64,000 nucleotides of DNA from Paenibacillus sp. PCH8 (GTDB taxonomy: Bacteria; Bacillota; Bacilli; Paenibacillales; Paenibacillaceae): positions 2,232,001 through 2,296,000 of the forward strand of contig NZ_PKQK01000001.1 of NCBI RefSeq assembly GCF_002968835.1. Direction: 5' to 3'. Every line of letters begins with the position of its first letter. The stretch's first letter is position 1. The position numbers and the translations under genes were made by a program. The notes under the pieces were generated by a model, which saw only the letters and a program-made list of their open reading frames with translations, had not been told where the DNA came from and did no database searches. Shown here piece by piece: positions 51,886 through 61,288 of this stretch.

Positions 51886-52788
51886 ATGGCGAACAAAGCA
51901 TTCAATGCTACTCGGGGCGATAAACTGTTCGATATATTCAACATCCTCGCGATGACCATGGTGCTGGTTGTAACACTTTATCCATTCCTTAACGTACTAG
52001 CCATCTCACTTAATAACTCGACAGATACGGTACGTGGCGGAATTTACTTGTGGCCTCGCGAATTCACATTACAGAACTACAAAACGATTTTCCAATATGA
52101 CGGCTTGTTACAAGGTTTGCAAGTTTCCATTATGCGTACACTTGTAGGTACCGTGCTCGGATTGATCAGCTCCTCCATGATCGCCTTTACACTGAGCAGA
52201 CCTGACTTTGGACTTAGAAAGTTTGTATCAACAACACTTGCACTGACGATGTATTTCTCCGGTGGTCTGATTCCGGTGTACATTCTGATGCGTGACTTGA
52301 ACCTGATCGGTACATTCTGGGTATATGTATTGCCTGGCATGATCAGTGCATTTAACGTGTTCATCATCCGTTCATTCATTGATGGCCTGCCATACTCATT
52401 GCAGGAATCCGCGAAGCTGGACGGAGCGAATGACTTTACCATCTATTACAGAATCATCTTGCCACTGTGTAAACCAGTGCTTGCTACCATCGCATTGTTC
52501 CTGGCTGTAGGTCAATGGAATGCGTGGTTCGATACGTACCTGTATAATGGTTCAAAGGCACATTTGACCACGCTCCAATATGAGCTGATGAAAGTATTGC
52601 AAAGTACGCAGCAAGGCTCAGGGGCTGGACGAAATGCGAATGATATGGCGCAGCAAATGACACAGATTTCACCGGAATCAATCAAGATGGCGATTACAAT
52701 CGTTGTAACGGTTCCAATCCTCATTGTATATCCATTCCTTCAAAAGTACTTTGTTGGCGGTATGACACTGGGCGCAGTAAAAGGATAA
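51886..52788 (+). CDS. Carbohydrate ABC transporter permease, LplC type
   Basis: Second permease, 300 residues, six helices. EAA loop LQESAKLDGANDFTIYYRIILP. GGGAGGGG precedes ATG 51886. Forms the heterodimeric channel with the previous product, and is followed after 186 bases by the first of three binding lipoproteins. It is the same type as the permease at 1-793 but clearly distinct. Confidence 0.94.
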   Translation: MANKAFNATRGDKLFDIFNILAMTMVLVVTLYPFLNVLAISLNNSTDTVRGGIYLWPREFTLQNYKTIFQYDGLLQGLQVSIMRTLVGTVLGLISSSMIAFTLSRPDFGLRKFVSTTLALTMYFSGGLIPVYILMRDLNLIGTFWVYVLPGMISAFNVFIIRSFIDGLPYSLQESAKLDGANDFTIYYRIILPLCKPVLATIALFLAVGQWNAWFDTYLYNGSKAHLTTLQYELMKVLQSTQQGSGAGRNANDMAQQMTQISPESIKMAITIVVTVPILIVYPFLQKYFVGGMTLGAVKG

Positions 52789-52974
52789 ACAATTGGGTAC
52801 AGGCTGCCAAATAGAGCGGCCTTACAACTACAAATGAAGCATCAGGATACCCGAAGCGCAGCCATTTGGTCTGCGCTTCACCGTATAGGGCTGCGGTGTG
52901 GTATTCATGAAGCTATAGACAGGGACAAAAAAGTCCCGGACAAACAGACATATGAAACAGGGAGGATTACCATT

Positions 52975-54663
52975 ATGGCAAGGTTCAAAATGAAGATTGC
53001 ACTGGCTCCAGTGCTTGCGATGTCTTTGCTCGCAGGTTGCGGTGGAGGCAACAGCGGTGATACGTCGTTTAAGGATACAAGTTCAGAGACTACTCCACTT
53101 ACTTTCGATTTCTTTAGTGTTGATCCCAGTCCGAACTGGAATGGCATGAAGGATGAAGTAGGTAAAGTCCTTACAGAAAAAACAGGGATAACACTTAACG
53201 GTGAATTTGCCGTTAGTGGGGGTCAAGATAAGATATCCTTAATGGCGGCGAGCGGAGACTATCCGGATATCGTCTCACCCAAAGGAGAACTCAGCAAACT
53301 GGTGGATGCCGGAGCAATGCTCGATCTGACAGATCTGATCGACCAATATGCTCCCAATCTGAAGAAGCTGTATGGTAATTACATGGATCGGTTGAAATAC
53401 AGTAATGAAGATCAGGCTATTTATGTGCTGCCAACGTATTATGCGGTAGACCAGAAGTATTTTGATGCAGGTGGTGGATTCGGCATTCAGCACCGTGTAC
53501 TGAAAGAACTCGGATACCCGGAAGTACGTACTCTTCAGGATTACGAGAATGTATTGAAGGCGTACAAAGAGAAACACCCAACGATTGATGGTCAGCCAAC
53601 GATCCCGTTAACGCTGGACGCAGATGACTGGAGAATCATGATTACCGTAACGAACCCGGCCTTCCAGGCAACAGGAGCACCGGATGACGGTGAATACTAC
53701 ATTGACCCAGAGACGTATGAAGCAAGTCTGCATTACAAACGTCCAGAGGAAAAAGAGTACTTCCGCTGGTTGAACCATATGTACAACACTGGATTGCTAG
53801 ATCAGGACAGCTTCATCCAAAAAACAGACCAATACAAATCTAAAATTGCAAGTGGACGTGTTCTGGGTGTCATTGATCAGGATTGGGGTTACTCTGATGC
53901 AGAAAATGCATTGAAATCCGCTGGTAAGACGGAAGCAACGTATTCACACTTCCCGGTAAGCCTGTCCGCGGATATCAAGGATCATTCCTTCCAAGATCCT
54001 GGTTTTGTGTCCGGTTGGGGTGTAGGGATTACAACAACGAATCCGGATCCGGTTCGTACGATTAAATTCTTCGATTACCTGGCTTCTGAAGAAGGTCAAG
54101 TGCTGATGAATTGGGGAATTGAAGGCAAGCAGTACGAAGTGAAGGACGGCAAACGTGTCATTCCTGCCGACATTCAGGACCAGAAAACAAATAATGCAGC
54201 CGTATTCCAGAAAGAGACGGGTATTGGGCTCTACACCAATATGTCGGGGCACTATGGAGATGGTGTGAAGGATTCAACAGATAACTATTACACTACGAAT
54301 TTCCCTGAACAGATCGTGGCAGCCTATTCCGATGCAGAGAAAGAAACACTCCAAGCGTACGGTGCTACTACATGGAAAGACTTGTTCCCAAGTGAAGACG
54401 ATTTCCCAATCAAACCATGGGGAGCAGCATACAATCTGCCAACACCAGGTGACTCTAACTACAATGTCATCTTCAAGAAAACACAGGATATCATTCGGAA
54501 ACGTATACCGGAAGCTATTCTAAGTACTCCTGAACAGTTCGATGCCATCTATGACGGTATGATTGAAGAAGTGAACAAAGCCGGAGCAGAAGATATGGAA
54601 AAACAATACACAGAGCTTGTCCAAAACCGTGTCCAATTATGGAGCGGTGAAGAGGCTAAGTAG
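52975..54663 (+). CDS. Extracellular sugar-binding lipoprotein 1 of the glycan locus
   Basis: Receptor of 562 residues with lipobox LLAGC (Cys22) and a family 1 binding-protein fold. Shares long identical stretches with the next two paralogs (e.g. LKELGYPEVRTLQDYENVLKA, NPAFQATGAPDDGEYYI) but is the most divergent of the three; roughly two-thirds identical by eye. Start ATG 52975 follows GGGAGG; the 47 upstream codons lack an RBS. It has no own promoter that I can see, so it is probably read with the permeases. A GGGAC/GTCCC hairpin (52922-52937) lies in the gap. Confidence 0.93.
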   Translation: MARFKMKIALAPVLAMSLLAGCGGGNSGDTSFKDTSSETTPLTFDFFSVDPSPNWNGMKDEVGKVLTEKTGITLNGEFAVSGGQDKISLMAASGDYPDIVSPKGELSKLVDAGAMLDLTDLIDQYAPNLKKLYGNYMDRLKYSNEDQAIYVLPTYYAVDQKYFDAGGGFGIQHRVLKELGYPEVRTLQDYENVLKAYKEKHPTIDGQPTIPLTLDADDWRIMITVTNPAFQATGAPDDGEYYIDPETYEASLHYKRPEEKEYFRWLNHMYNTGLLDQDSFIQKTDQYKSKIASGRVLGVIDQDWGYSDAENALKSAGKTEATYSHFPVSLSADIKDHSFQDPGFVSGWGVGITTTNPDPVRTIKFFDYLASEEGQVLMNWGIEGKQYEVKDGKRVIPADIQDQKTNNAAVFQKETGIGLYTNMSGHYGDGVKDSTDNYYTTNFPEQIVAAYSDAEKETLQAYGATTWKDLFPSEDDFPIKPWGAAYNLPTPGDSNYNVIFKKTQDIIRKRIPEAILSTPEQFDAIYDGMIEEVNKAGAEDMEKQYTELVQNRVQLWSGEEAK

Positions 54664-54692
54664 AGCTTGGCCGATAGGCTTATAAAATGAGA

Positions 54693-54723
54693 AAGAACCC
54701 AGAGTGTTTGGGTTCTTTTTTTA
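54693..54723 (+). terminator. Intrinsic terminator after lipoprotein 1
   Basis: AAGAACCCA/TGGGTTCTT with seven T. Confidence 0.93.
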
Positions 54724-54726
54724 TCT

Positions 54727-54848
54727 AAAACGTTTTCTAAAAAACGTTTTCAATTTTGTTAATAGGCTATTGACAAGGAGTTTATGAGCGATTATGATTC
54801 AAATATGAAAGCACTTACATTGGCATGTTCTAATTACTAAAACGTTTA
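54727..54848 (+). promoter_or_regulatory. Promoter and operators of lipoprotein 2
   Basis: Two AAAACGTTTT palindromes (54727-54736, 54741-54750), then -35 TTGACA (54770-54775), 17 bases, -10 TATGAT (54793-54798), then GAAAGCACTTACA (54807-54819) at the start site and AAAACGTTTA (54839-54848). Confidence 0.78.
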
Positions 54849-54952
54849 CAATTTCAGCAAGAGAAGTACATTGGAATCATCGGTTATGGTATGTGCAGGT
54901 CAGCCTGTTATACAAATACACAGCTTCATTATATCCATAAGGGGGATCACAC

Positions 54953-56650
54953 ATGAAGGGCAAAACACCAAAAACATTCGCAATGCTTCTGTTAGCCAGC
55001 GCTCTTGCAATTACTGCAGGATGCAGCGGAGGGGGAACTACCGCTTCCGAAAAGCCGGCCGATTCCGGAGATACAACCAGTCCAATCACCTTTACATTCT
55101 TTGGTGCAGATGCAAGTCCGAACTGGAACAACATGAAGGATGCTGTCGGACAAGAGATTACGAAGGCAACGGGAGTTACCATTGAAGCTGAGTATGATGT
55201 GAATAATGGCGGCGACCAGAAGATTCCGCTTATGGCGGCGAGTGGTGATTACCCTGATATCATTTTCCCAAAAGGTAACTTGTCTAAGCTTGTGGATGCA
55301 GGTGCGATGATTGACCTGACCGATCTGATCGAGGAGCATGCTCCGAACTTGAAGAAAATCTATGGCGATCAGATGAACCGTCTGAAATACAACACGGAAG
55401 ATCAAGCGATCTATACGATCCCAACGAACATGGGTGTCGATAACCTTTCATTTGACGCAACTGGCGGATTCGAAATTCAGCAACGCGTATTGAAAGAACT
55501 CGGATATCCTGAAGTGAAGACGCTTGAGGACTACGAGAACGTACTCAGAGCTTACTATGAAAAACACCCAACAATTGATGGTCAACCAACGATTCCGCTG
55601 ACATTGAATGCAGATGACTGGAAGATCATGATTACGGTAACGAATCCGGCCTTCCAGGCAACGGGTGCACCGGATGATGGTGAATACTATATCAACCCTG
55701 AGACGTATGAAGCGATGCTTCACTACAAACGTCCAGAGGAGAAAGAATACTTCCGCTGGTTGAACAAAATGTACAATGAGGGTCTGCTGGACAAAGATAC
55801 GTTTGTTCAGAAGGATGACCAATACAAGTCCAAAATTGCCAGTGGCCGCGTCCTCGGTCTGATCGACCAAGAGTGGAACTACGGTGAAGCGGAGAATGCA
55901 TTGAAGTCTGTTAACAATGGTGAAAAAACATATGCCCACTTCTCTGTCTCCTTGAACAAGGACATTGTAGATCATACGTTCCAGCCAACCGGATTTGACG
56001 GATATGGCATCGGGATCACAACTTCGGCCAAAGATCCGGTACGCATCATCAAATTTATGGATTGGCTTGCTTCCGATGAAGGTCAGGTTTTGAGAAACTG
56101 GGGTGTTGAAGGCCAACAATATCAAGTAGAAAACGGAAAACGGATCATTCCGGATGACGTGCAGGATCGTAAAACCAATGAGAACTCCGCCTTTACCAAA
56201 GAAACTGGTGTTGGCATGTACAACGCCTTCAGCGCAAGATACGGCGACGGTGTGAAAGATTCCACAGATAACTACTACACAACGAATTTCCCTGAGCAGA
56301 TCCAAGCAGGCTACACAGCAGCTGAGAAGGAAACGTTGAAAGCTTATGGCATTACAACATGGAAAGACTTCTACCCTTCCGAAGATGAACTGAAGTTGAA
56401 AGACTGGGGCGCAGCGTACAATATGCCAGTGCCTTCGGATACAGACTATAACGTAACGTTCCAAAAAACGCAGGATATCATCCGCAAACGGATTCCGGAA
56501 GCCATCCTAGCCAAACCTGAGAATTTCGACAGCGTATATGACGGTCTTCTGGCTGAAATCGATAAAGCCGGTGCAGTAGAGATGGAGAAACAATATACGG
56601 TATGGGTTAAGGATCGGGTATCTCTCTGGACTGGAAAAGATGTGAAATAA
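54953..56650 (+). CDS. Extracellular sugar-binding lipoprotein 2 of the glycan locus
   Basis: Receptor of 565 residues, lipobox ITAGC (Cys24). Very close to lipoprotein 3 (most positions identical by eye), with silent base differences spread along the gene, so it is a settled duplication rather than an assembly repeat. AAGGGGG precedes ATG 54953. It has its own promoter, a 150-base leader with a segment GCCTGTTATACA also found before lipoprotein 3, and its own terminator. It probably feeds the same permease pair. Ligand unknown. Confidence 0.94.
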   Translation: MKGKTPKTFAMLLLASALAITAGCSGGGTTASEKPADSGDTTSPITFTFFGADASPNWNNMKDAVGQEITKATGVTIEAEYDVNNGGDQKIPLMAASGDYPDIIFPKGNLSKLVDAGAMIDLTDLIEEHAPNLKKIYGDQMNRLKYNTEDQAIYTIPTNMGVDNLSFDATGGFEIQQRVLKELGYPEVKTLEDYENVLRAYYEKHPTIDGQPTIPLTLNADDWKIMITVTNPAFQATGAPDDGEYYINPETYEAMLHYKRPEEKEYFRWLNKMYNEGLLDKDTFVQKDDQYKSKIASGRVLGLIDQEWNYGEAENALKSVNNGEKTYAHFSVSLNKDIVDHTFQPTGFDGYGIGITTSAKDPVRIIKFMDWLASDEGQVLRNWGVEGQQYQVENGKRIIPDDVQDRKTNENSAFTKETGVGMYNAFSARYGDGVKDSTDNYYTTNFPEQIQAGYTAAEKETLKAYGITTWKDFYPSEDELKLKDWGAAYNMPVPSDTDYNVTFQKTQDIIRKRIPEAILAKPENFDSVYDGLLAEIDKAGAVEMEKQYTVWVKDRVSLWTGKDVK

Positions 56651-56683
56651 ATTTGAAAACAAGGCATAAAAGCCAATGACTTT

Positions 56684-56727
56684 CAACAACAAAAAAAGCC
56701 CTCAAAACAGGGCTTTTTTTGTTGTTG
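56684..56727 (+). terminator. Intrinsic terminator after lipoprotein 2
   Basis: CAACAAC plus AAAAAAAGCCCT pairs with AGGGCTTTTTTT plus GTTGTTG. The next -35 box overlaps its final bases. Confidence 0.93.
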
Positions 56728-56807
56728 ACGTAAGGTAGTAGATAGCCTATAATCTATGATGTAAGCACTTTCAGTAAGCGTTTTATAGTATATTACGAAA
56801 ACGTTTT
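56725..56807 (+). promoter_or_regulatory. Promoter and operators of lipoprotein 3
   Basis: -35 TTGACG (56725-56730), 17 bases, -10 TATAAT (56748-56753); GTAAGCACTTTC (56761-56772) at the start site, GTAAGCGTTTTA (56774-56785), and AAAACGTTTT (56798-56807). The leader is about 240 bases to ATG 57001; nothing else was seen in it. Confidence 0.82.
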
Positions 56808-57000
56808 ATGTGAATTAAAAGCATTGTAATCTGAGTCGTCTAAATTAAAGAATGATATTTAGCAAAGAGATAATGACGTTGGACTCCAAAAATCTGGTTT
56901 TTATTGTATCGTATCGAAAGCGCATTCATAAAAGTGGTATCCTCAGGCTATGGCCTGTTATACAGATAAAACCTTCATAAATTATAGGGGGAACTAGACA

Positions 57001-58698
57001 ATGAGAGGCAAGATGAAAGGCAATACACCCAAGACGTTTGCAATGTTGATGCTCGCAAGTGCTATGTTGGTTACAGCTGGTTGTGGAAATTCGGGCACTA
57101 AAGAGACCTCGGAGTCCAGCGGAACCGAACCAATTACAGTGAAGTTCTTTGGAGCCGACCCAAGTCCGACCTGGAACAAGATGCAGGATGCCGTTGGTCA
57201 AGAAATTACCAAGCATACAGGCGTTACCATAGAAGCTGAGTATGATGTGAACAATGGTGGCGATCAGAAGGTTGCACTTATGGCGGCGAGTGGCGATTAC
57301 CCTGATATTATTTTCCCAAAAGGTAACCTTTCTAAGCTGGTGGATGCAGGTGCGATGCTGGATCTGACGGATCTGATCGAAGAGCATGCTCCGAACCTGA
57401 AGAAGATTTATGGCGACCAGATGAACCGTCTGAAGTATAGCACGGAAGATCAGGCGATCTATACCATCCCAACGAACATGGGTGTGGATAATGTTGCGTT
57501 TGATGCAACTGGCGGATTTGAGATTCAACAACGCGTATTGAAAGAGCTTGGATACCCTGAAGTCAAGACACTTGAGGACTACGAGAACGTACTCAGAGCT
57601 TACTATGAAAAACACCCAACGATTGATGGACAGCCTACCATTCCTTTGACATTGAATGCAGATGACTGGAAGATCATGATCACGGTAACCAACCCGGCCT
57701 TCCAGGCAACGGGCGCACCGGATGATGGTGAATACTACATCAATCCTGAGACGTATGAAGCGATGCTGCACTATAAGCGCCCAGAGGAGAAAGAATATTT
57801 CCGTTGGTTGAACAAAATGTACAATGATGGCCTGCTGGACAAAGATACGTTTGTTCAAAAGGATGATCAATACAAGTCCAAAATTGCCAGTGGCCGTGTC
57901 CTGGGTCTGATTGACCAAGAGTGGAACTATCAGGAAGCTGAGAATGCGCTTAAATCTGCAGGCAAAGACGACAGTACGTATGCTCACTTCTCCGTGTCCT
58001 TGAACAAGGACATTGTGGATCATACGTTCCAACCCACCGGCTTTGACGGTTACGGTATCGGGATCACAGAGTCTGCCAAAGATCCGGTACGAATTATCAA
58101 ATTCATGGATTGGCTTGCTTCGGATGAAGGGCAAGTTATGAGAAACTGGGGTATTGAAGGCGAGCACTACAACGTAGAAGATGGTCAACGTGTGATTCCT
58201 GACGATGTTCAGGATCGCAAAACGAATGACAACTCGAACTTCACCAAAGAGACAGGAATCGGGATGTACAATATCTTCAGTGCAAGGTATGGAGATGGTG
58301 TAAAAGATTCCACGGATAACTACTATACAACAAACTTCCCTGAGCAGATCCAGATTGGATACACGGCAGCAGAGAAGGAAACGTTGAAAGCTTATGGTAT
58401 TACAACATGGAAAGATTTCTATCCATCCGAAGATGATTTGAAACTGAAAGAGTGGGGCGCAGCCTACAACATGCCAGTACCTTCAGGTACAGATTATGAA
58501 GTAACGTTCCGCAAAACGCAGGACATCGTACGTAAACGAATTCCAGAAGCTGTTCTGACAACGCCAGCGAACTTCGATAAAGTGTATGATGACTTCCTCG
58601 CAGAGCTAGACCAAGCCGGTGCAGTGGAAATGGAGAAACAATATACAGTATGGGTTAAAGACCGTGTATCCCTGTGGTCAGGTAAAGATGTGAAATAA
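57001..58698 (+). CDS. Extracellular sugar-binding lipoprotein 3 of the glycan locus
   Basis: Receptor of 565 residues; lipobox VTAGC (Cys28), four residues later than in lipoprotein 2 because of an N-terminal insertion. Nearly collinear with lipoprotein 2; differences cluster in the mature N-terminus (NSGTKETSESSG) and in scattered surface sites. Own strong promoter and terminator. Three receptors for one channel may widen the range of oligosaccharides or simply raise receptor dosage; both are inference. ATG 57001 follows AGGGGGA. Confidence 0.94.
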   Translation: MRGKMKGNTPKTFAMLMLASAMLVTAGCGNSGTKETSESSGTEPITVKFFGADPSPTWNKMQDAVGQEITKHTGVTIEAEYDVNNGGDQKVALMAASGDYPDIIFPKGNLSKLVDAGAMLDLTDLIEEHAPNLKKIYGDQMNRLKYSTEDQAIYTIPTNMGVDNVAFDATGGFEIQQRVLKELGYPEVKTLEDYENVLRAYYEKHPTIDGQPTIPLTLNADDWKIMITVTNPAFQATGAPDDGEYYINPETYEAMLHYKRPEEKEYFRWLNKMYNDGLLDKDTFVQKDDQYKSKIASGRVLGLIDQEWNYQEAENALKSAGKDDSTYAHFSVSLNKDIVDHTFQPTGFDGYGIGITESAKDPVRIIKFMDWLASDEGQVMRNWGIEGEHYNVEDGQRVIPDDVQDRKTNDNSNFTKETGIGMYNIFSARYGDGVKDSTDNYYTTNFPEQIQIGYTAAEKETLKAYGITTWKDFYPSEDDLKLKEWGAAYNMPVPSGTDYEVTFRKTQDIVRKRIPEAVLTTPANFDKVYDDFLAELDQAGAVEMEKQYTVWVKDRVSLWSGKDVK

Positions 58699-58731
58699 CA
58701 TGGATTGTCTGCATTCCATGGCTTTAGAAGG

Positions 58732-58756
58732 AAAGGCCCTTGAAGGGGCCTTTTTT
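58732..58756 (+). terminator. Intrinsic terminator after lipoprotein 3
   Basis: AAAGGCCC/GGGCCTTT with six T. Confidence 0.93.
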
Positions 58757-58778
58757 GTTGATTAAGTGACGATTTGCA

Positions 58779-58840
58779 TTGACGCAAATTTCGAAATCAA
58801 ATATAATTTTCTTATTGTAAGCACTTACCGAAAACGTTTT
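58779..58840 (+). promoter_or_regulatory. Promoter and operators of the GH95-GH1 operon
   Basis: -35 TTGACG (58779-58784), 17 bases, -10 TATAAT (58802-58807); perfect palindrome-like GTAAGCACTTAC (58817-58828) and AAAACGTTTT (58831-58840) directly after the predicted start. Confidence 0.82.
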
Positions 58841-58890
58841 ATGTTTATGGGAAATTTAATTTACAGTTGATGAAGGAACAGGAGCTAATC

Positions 58891-61272
58891 ATGTCCCAAT
58901 ACAATAACCAAACTAAAATTGATCGTCTATGGTATCGCCAGCCTGCTACACGTTGGGAAGAAGCACTGCCCATTGGGAACGGCCGTCTAGGAGGCATGGT
59001 ATACGGTGGTGCAGCAGATGAACGTATTCAGCTTAATGAAGATACGTTATGGTCGGGGTTTCCACGAGATACAATTCAATACAGTAGTCAGCGGTATTTG
59101 AAACAGACACGTGAGTTGATCATGGCCGGACAATACGGTGAGGCCGAGGATGTGTTGAATCGTGAAATGCTGGGCCGTGATGTCGAGGCCTACCAACCGA
59201 TGGGCCACTTTTTATTACATCATGAGGGGTTAAACGATCTTGCAGTTGATGCATTCGAGCGTGAGCTTGATTTGGAATCGGGCATTGCAACGACGACTTA
59301 TTCATATGAAGGAACTCGTTATATGCGCGAAGTGTATTTCAGCGCTTCAGATGATCTGATGGTCTGCACACTGGCTGCCAATCGGGAGGGCGCTGTGAAT
59401 GTAAGTGTTAATTTAGACAGTCCGCACCCTTATCAAGTGCAGACTTCGGGAGATGCACTTACCCTGTTCAGTCGGTGCCCAAGTCATGTGGAGTCCAATT
59501 ACTTCAGAGATCACCCGGAATCCGTCATCTATGAAGAGGATCGGGGAATCTCTTATGTTGTGCGTTTAGCTGCTAAGGCAACAGGCGGGAAGGTGAAGAT
59601 CTCCACGATTAAAGGCAAGCTGCATATTCAGGATGCTGATCAAGTGGTTTTCTATCTGGCAGCGGCTACCTCCTTCGAAAGTTACGATGTGCCGCCTACT
59701 AAGGATAGCCTGGTGCTGGAAACGGAATGCAAGGATGTGATCTCCAAGGCGACTACACTTGGCACAGAAGGACTCCGTGAACGACATGTACAAGACCATA
59801 GCGCTATGTTTACAAGAGTTTTTATTGATCTTGGTATATCGGCTAATGAGGAATTGCCTACAGATGAGCGGCTGCAAGCCTATCAGGCAGGAGAACAAGA
59901 TCCTGGACTGGAGGCATTGTATTTCCAATATGGAAGATACCTGTTAATGGGGAGTTCCCGTCCAGGAAGCCAGCCCGCCAACTTGCAGGGAATCTGGAAT
60001 CATCAGGTGGAGCCGCCATGGCACAGTGACTACACCATTAACATCAACACCGAGATGAATTACTGGCCAGCAGAAGTCTGCAATCTCAGTGAATGCCATG
60101 AACCGTTATTTGACTTGTTGGAAGATCTGAGTCACACGGGACGCAGAACAGCACGGATCTTGTATGGAGCCCGGGGATGGACTGCGCATCATAATGTGGA
60201 TATCTGGAGAACTTCCACGCCTACAGGCGGAGACGCAAGCTGGGCATTCTGGCCAATGGGCGGCGTCTGGCTGACCTCACATCTATGGGAGCATTACCAA
60301 TTTACCGGTGATCTGCGTTTTCTGGAGGAACGTGCGTATCCGATTATGAAAGAAGCTGCGCTCTTCTGTCTCGACTGGCTGGTAGAAGGGCCGGAAGGTT
60401 ATCTGGTCACGGTTCCATCTACTTCACCAGAGAACAAATTCCTGACAGAGGCTGGAGAGGCATGTAGTATATCGATGGCTTCAACGATGGATATGACATT
60501 AATTCGCGAACTGTTCAATCGCTGTATTGAAGCCGCGAAGCAACTGGATGTAGATCAGACACTCGCGAATGAGTGGAGTGAGGCCTTGAGCAAACTCTAT
60601 CCGTTCCGAATTGGAAGCGAAGGGCAACTGTTGGAGTGGTTCAAGGATTTTGCCGAATCCGAGCCAGGCCATCGTCACGTCTCCCATCTATACGGACTGT
60701 ATCCGGGCGAGCAGATCAACCGACTACAGACACCGGAACTTGTCGAAGCTGCACGAATATCGCTCGAACGTCGTATCTCCCAGGGAGGCGGGCATACAGG
60801 ATGGAGCTGTGCATGGTTGATCAATCTGTATGCACGATTGCTGGATCGTAACCAGGCACATCAATTTGTACGCACGCTACTTGCCAGGTCCACCCACCCG
60901 AATCTGTTCGATGACCATCCACCGTTCCAGATCGATGGTAACTTTGGAGGCACGGCTGGAATTGCCGAGATGTTATTGCAGAGCCACTTGAACGAGCTTC
61001 ATTTGCTGCCGGCACTGCCTGACCTCTGGAATCGAGGCCGTGTCGAAGGATTGCGTGCACGAGGTGGATATACAGTGAACATGGCGTGGACAGATAACAA
61101 GCTTACATCTGCCGTTATTCGTGCAGATCGCAGTGATTCGGTTACCATTCGCAGTGCTTATCCACTACGTGTGGAAGGTAATGAACAAGTCGAGGCAGTA
61201 CTTACGCCTCAGGGTGATTATGTAGTTATTTTATCCATGACCGCAGGACAGACGATCCGCGTGTCATCATGA
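58891..61272 (+). CDS. Glycoside hydrolase family 95 (alpha-L-fucosidase or alpha-L-galactosidase)
   Basis: Inverting exo-glycosidase of 793 residues, no signal peptide, so it acts on imported sugars. N-terminal beta domain opens [27 protein letters not shown], then an (alpha/alpha)6 barrel. Family catalytic marks: AHHNVDIWR (Asn/Asp), PSTSPENKF (acid Glu), and [11 protein letters not shown] (base-activating Asp). Typical targets are alpha-1,2-fucose or galactose ends. AGGAG precedes ATG 58891; the eight codons before lack a good RBS. GH1 follows after 16 bases in one operon. Confidence 0.93.
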   Translation: MSQYNNQTKIDRLWYRQPATRWEEALPIGNGRLGGMVYGGAADERIQLNEDTLWSGFPRDTIQYSSQRYLKQTRELIMAGQYGEAEDVLNREMLGRDVEAYQPMGHFLLHHEGLNDLAVDAFERELDLESGIATTTYSYEGTRYMREVYFSASDDLMVCTLAANREGAVNVSVNLDSPHPYQVQTSGDALTLFSRCPSHVESNYFRDHPESVIYEEDRGISYVVRLAAKATGGKVKISTIKGKLHIQDADQVVFYLAAATSFESYDVPPTKDSLVLETECKDVISKATTLGTEGLRERHVQDHSAMFTRVFIDLGISANEELPTDERLQAYQAGEQDPGLEALYFQYGRYLLMGSSRPGSQPANLQGIWNHQVEPPWHSDYTININTEMNYWPAEVCNLSECHEPLFDLLEDLSHTGRRTARILYGARGWTAHHNVDIWRTSTPTGGDASWAFWPMGGVWLTSHLWEHYQFTGDLRFLEERAYPIMKEAALFCLDWLVEGPEGYLVTVPSTSPENKFLTEAGEACSISMASTMDMTLIRELFNRCIEAAKQLDVDQTLANEWSEALSKLYPFRIGSEGQLLEWFKDFAESEPGHRHVSHLYGLYPGEQINRLQTPELVEAARISLERRISQGGGHTGWSCAWLINLYARLLDRNQAHQFVRTLLARSTHPNLFDDHPPFQIDGNFGGTAGIAEMLLQSHLNELHLLPALPDLWNRGRVEGLRARGGYTVNMAWTDNKLTSAVIRADRSDSVTIRSAYPLRVEGNEQVEAVLTPQGDYVVILSMTAGQTIRVSS

Positions 61273-61288
61273 GACGGAGGAGCCAACC

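Noticed and set aside
55448..58188. Two long reverse-strand frames (338 and 420 residues)
   Set aside because: They are opposite lipoproteins 2 and 3 and resemble each other only because those genes are paralogs; no RBS or promoter.
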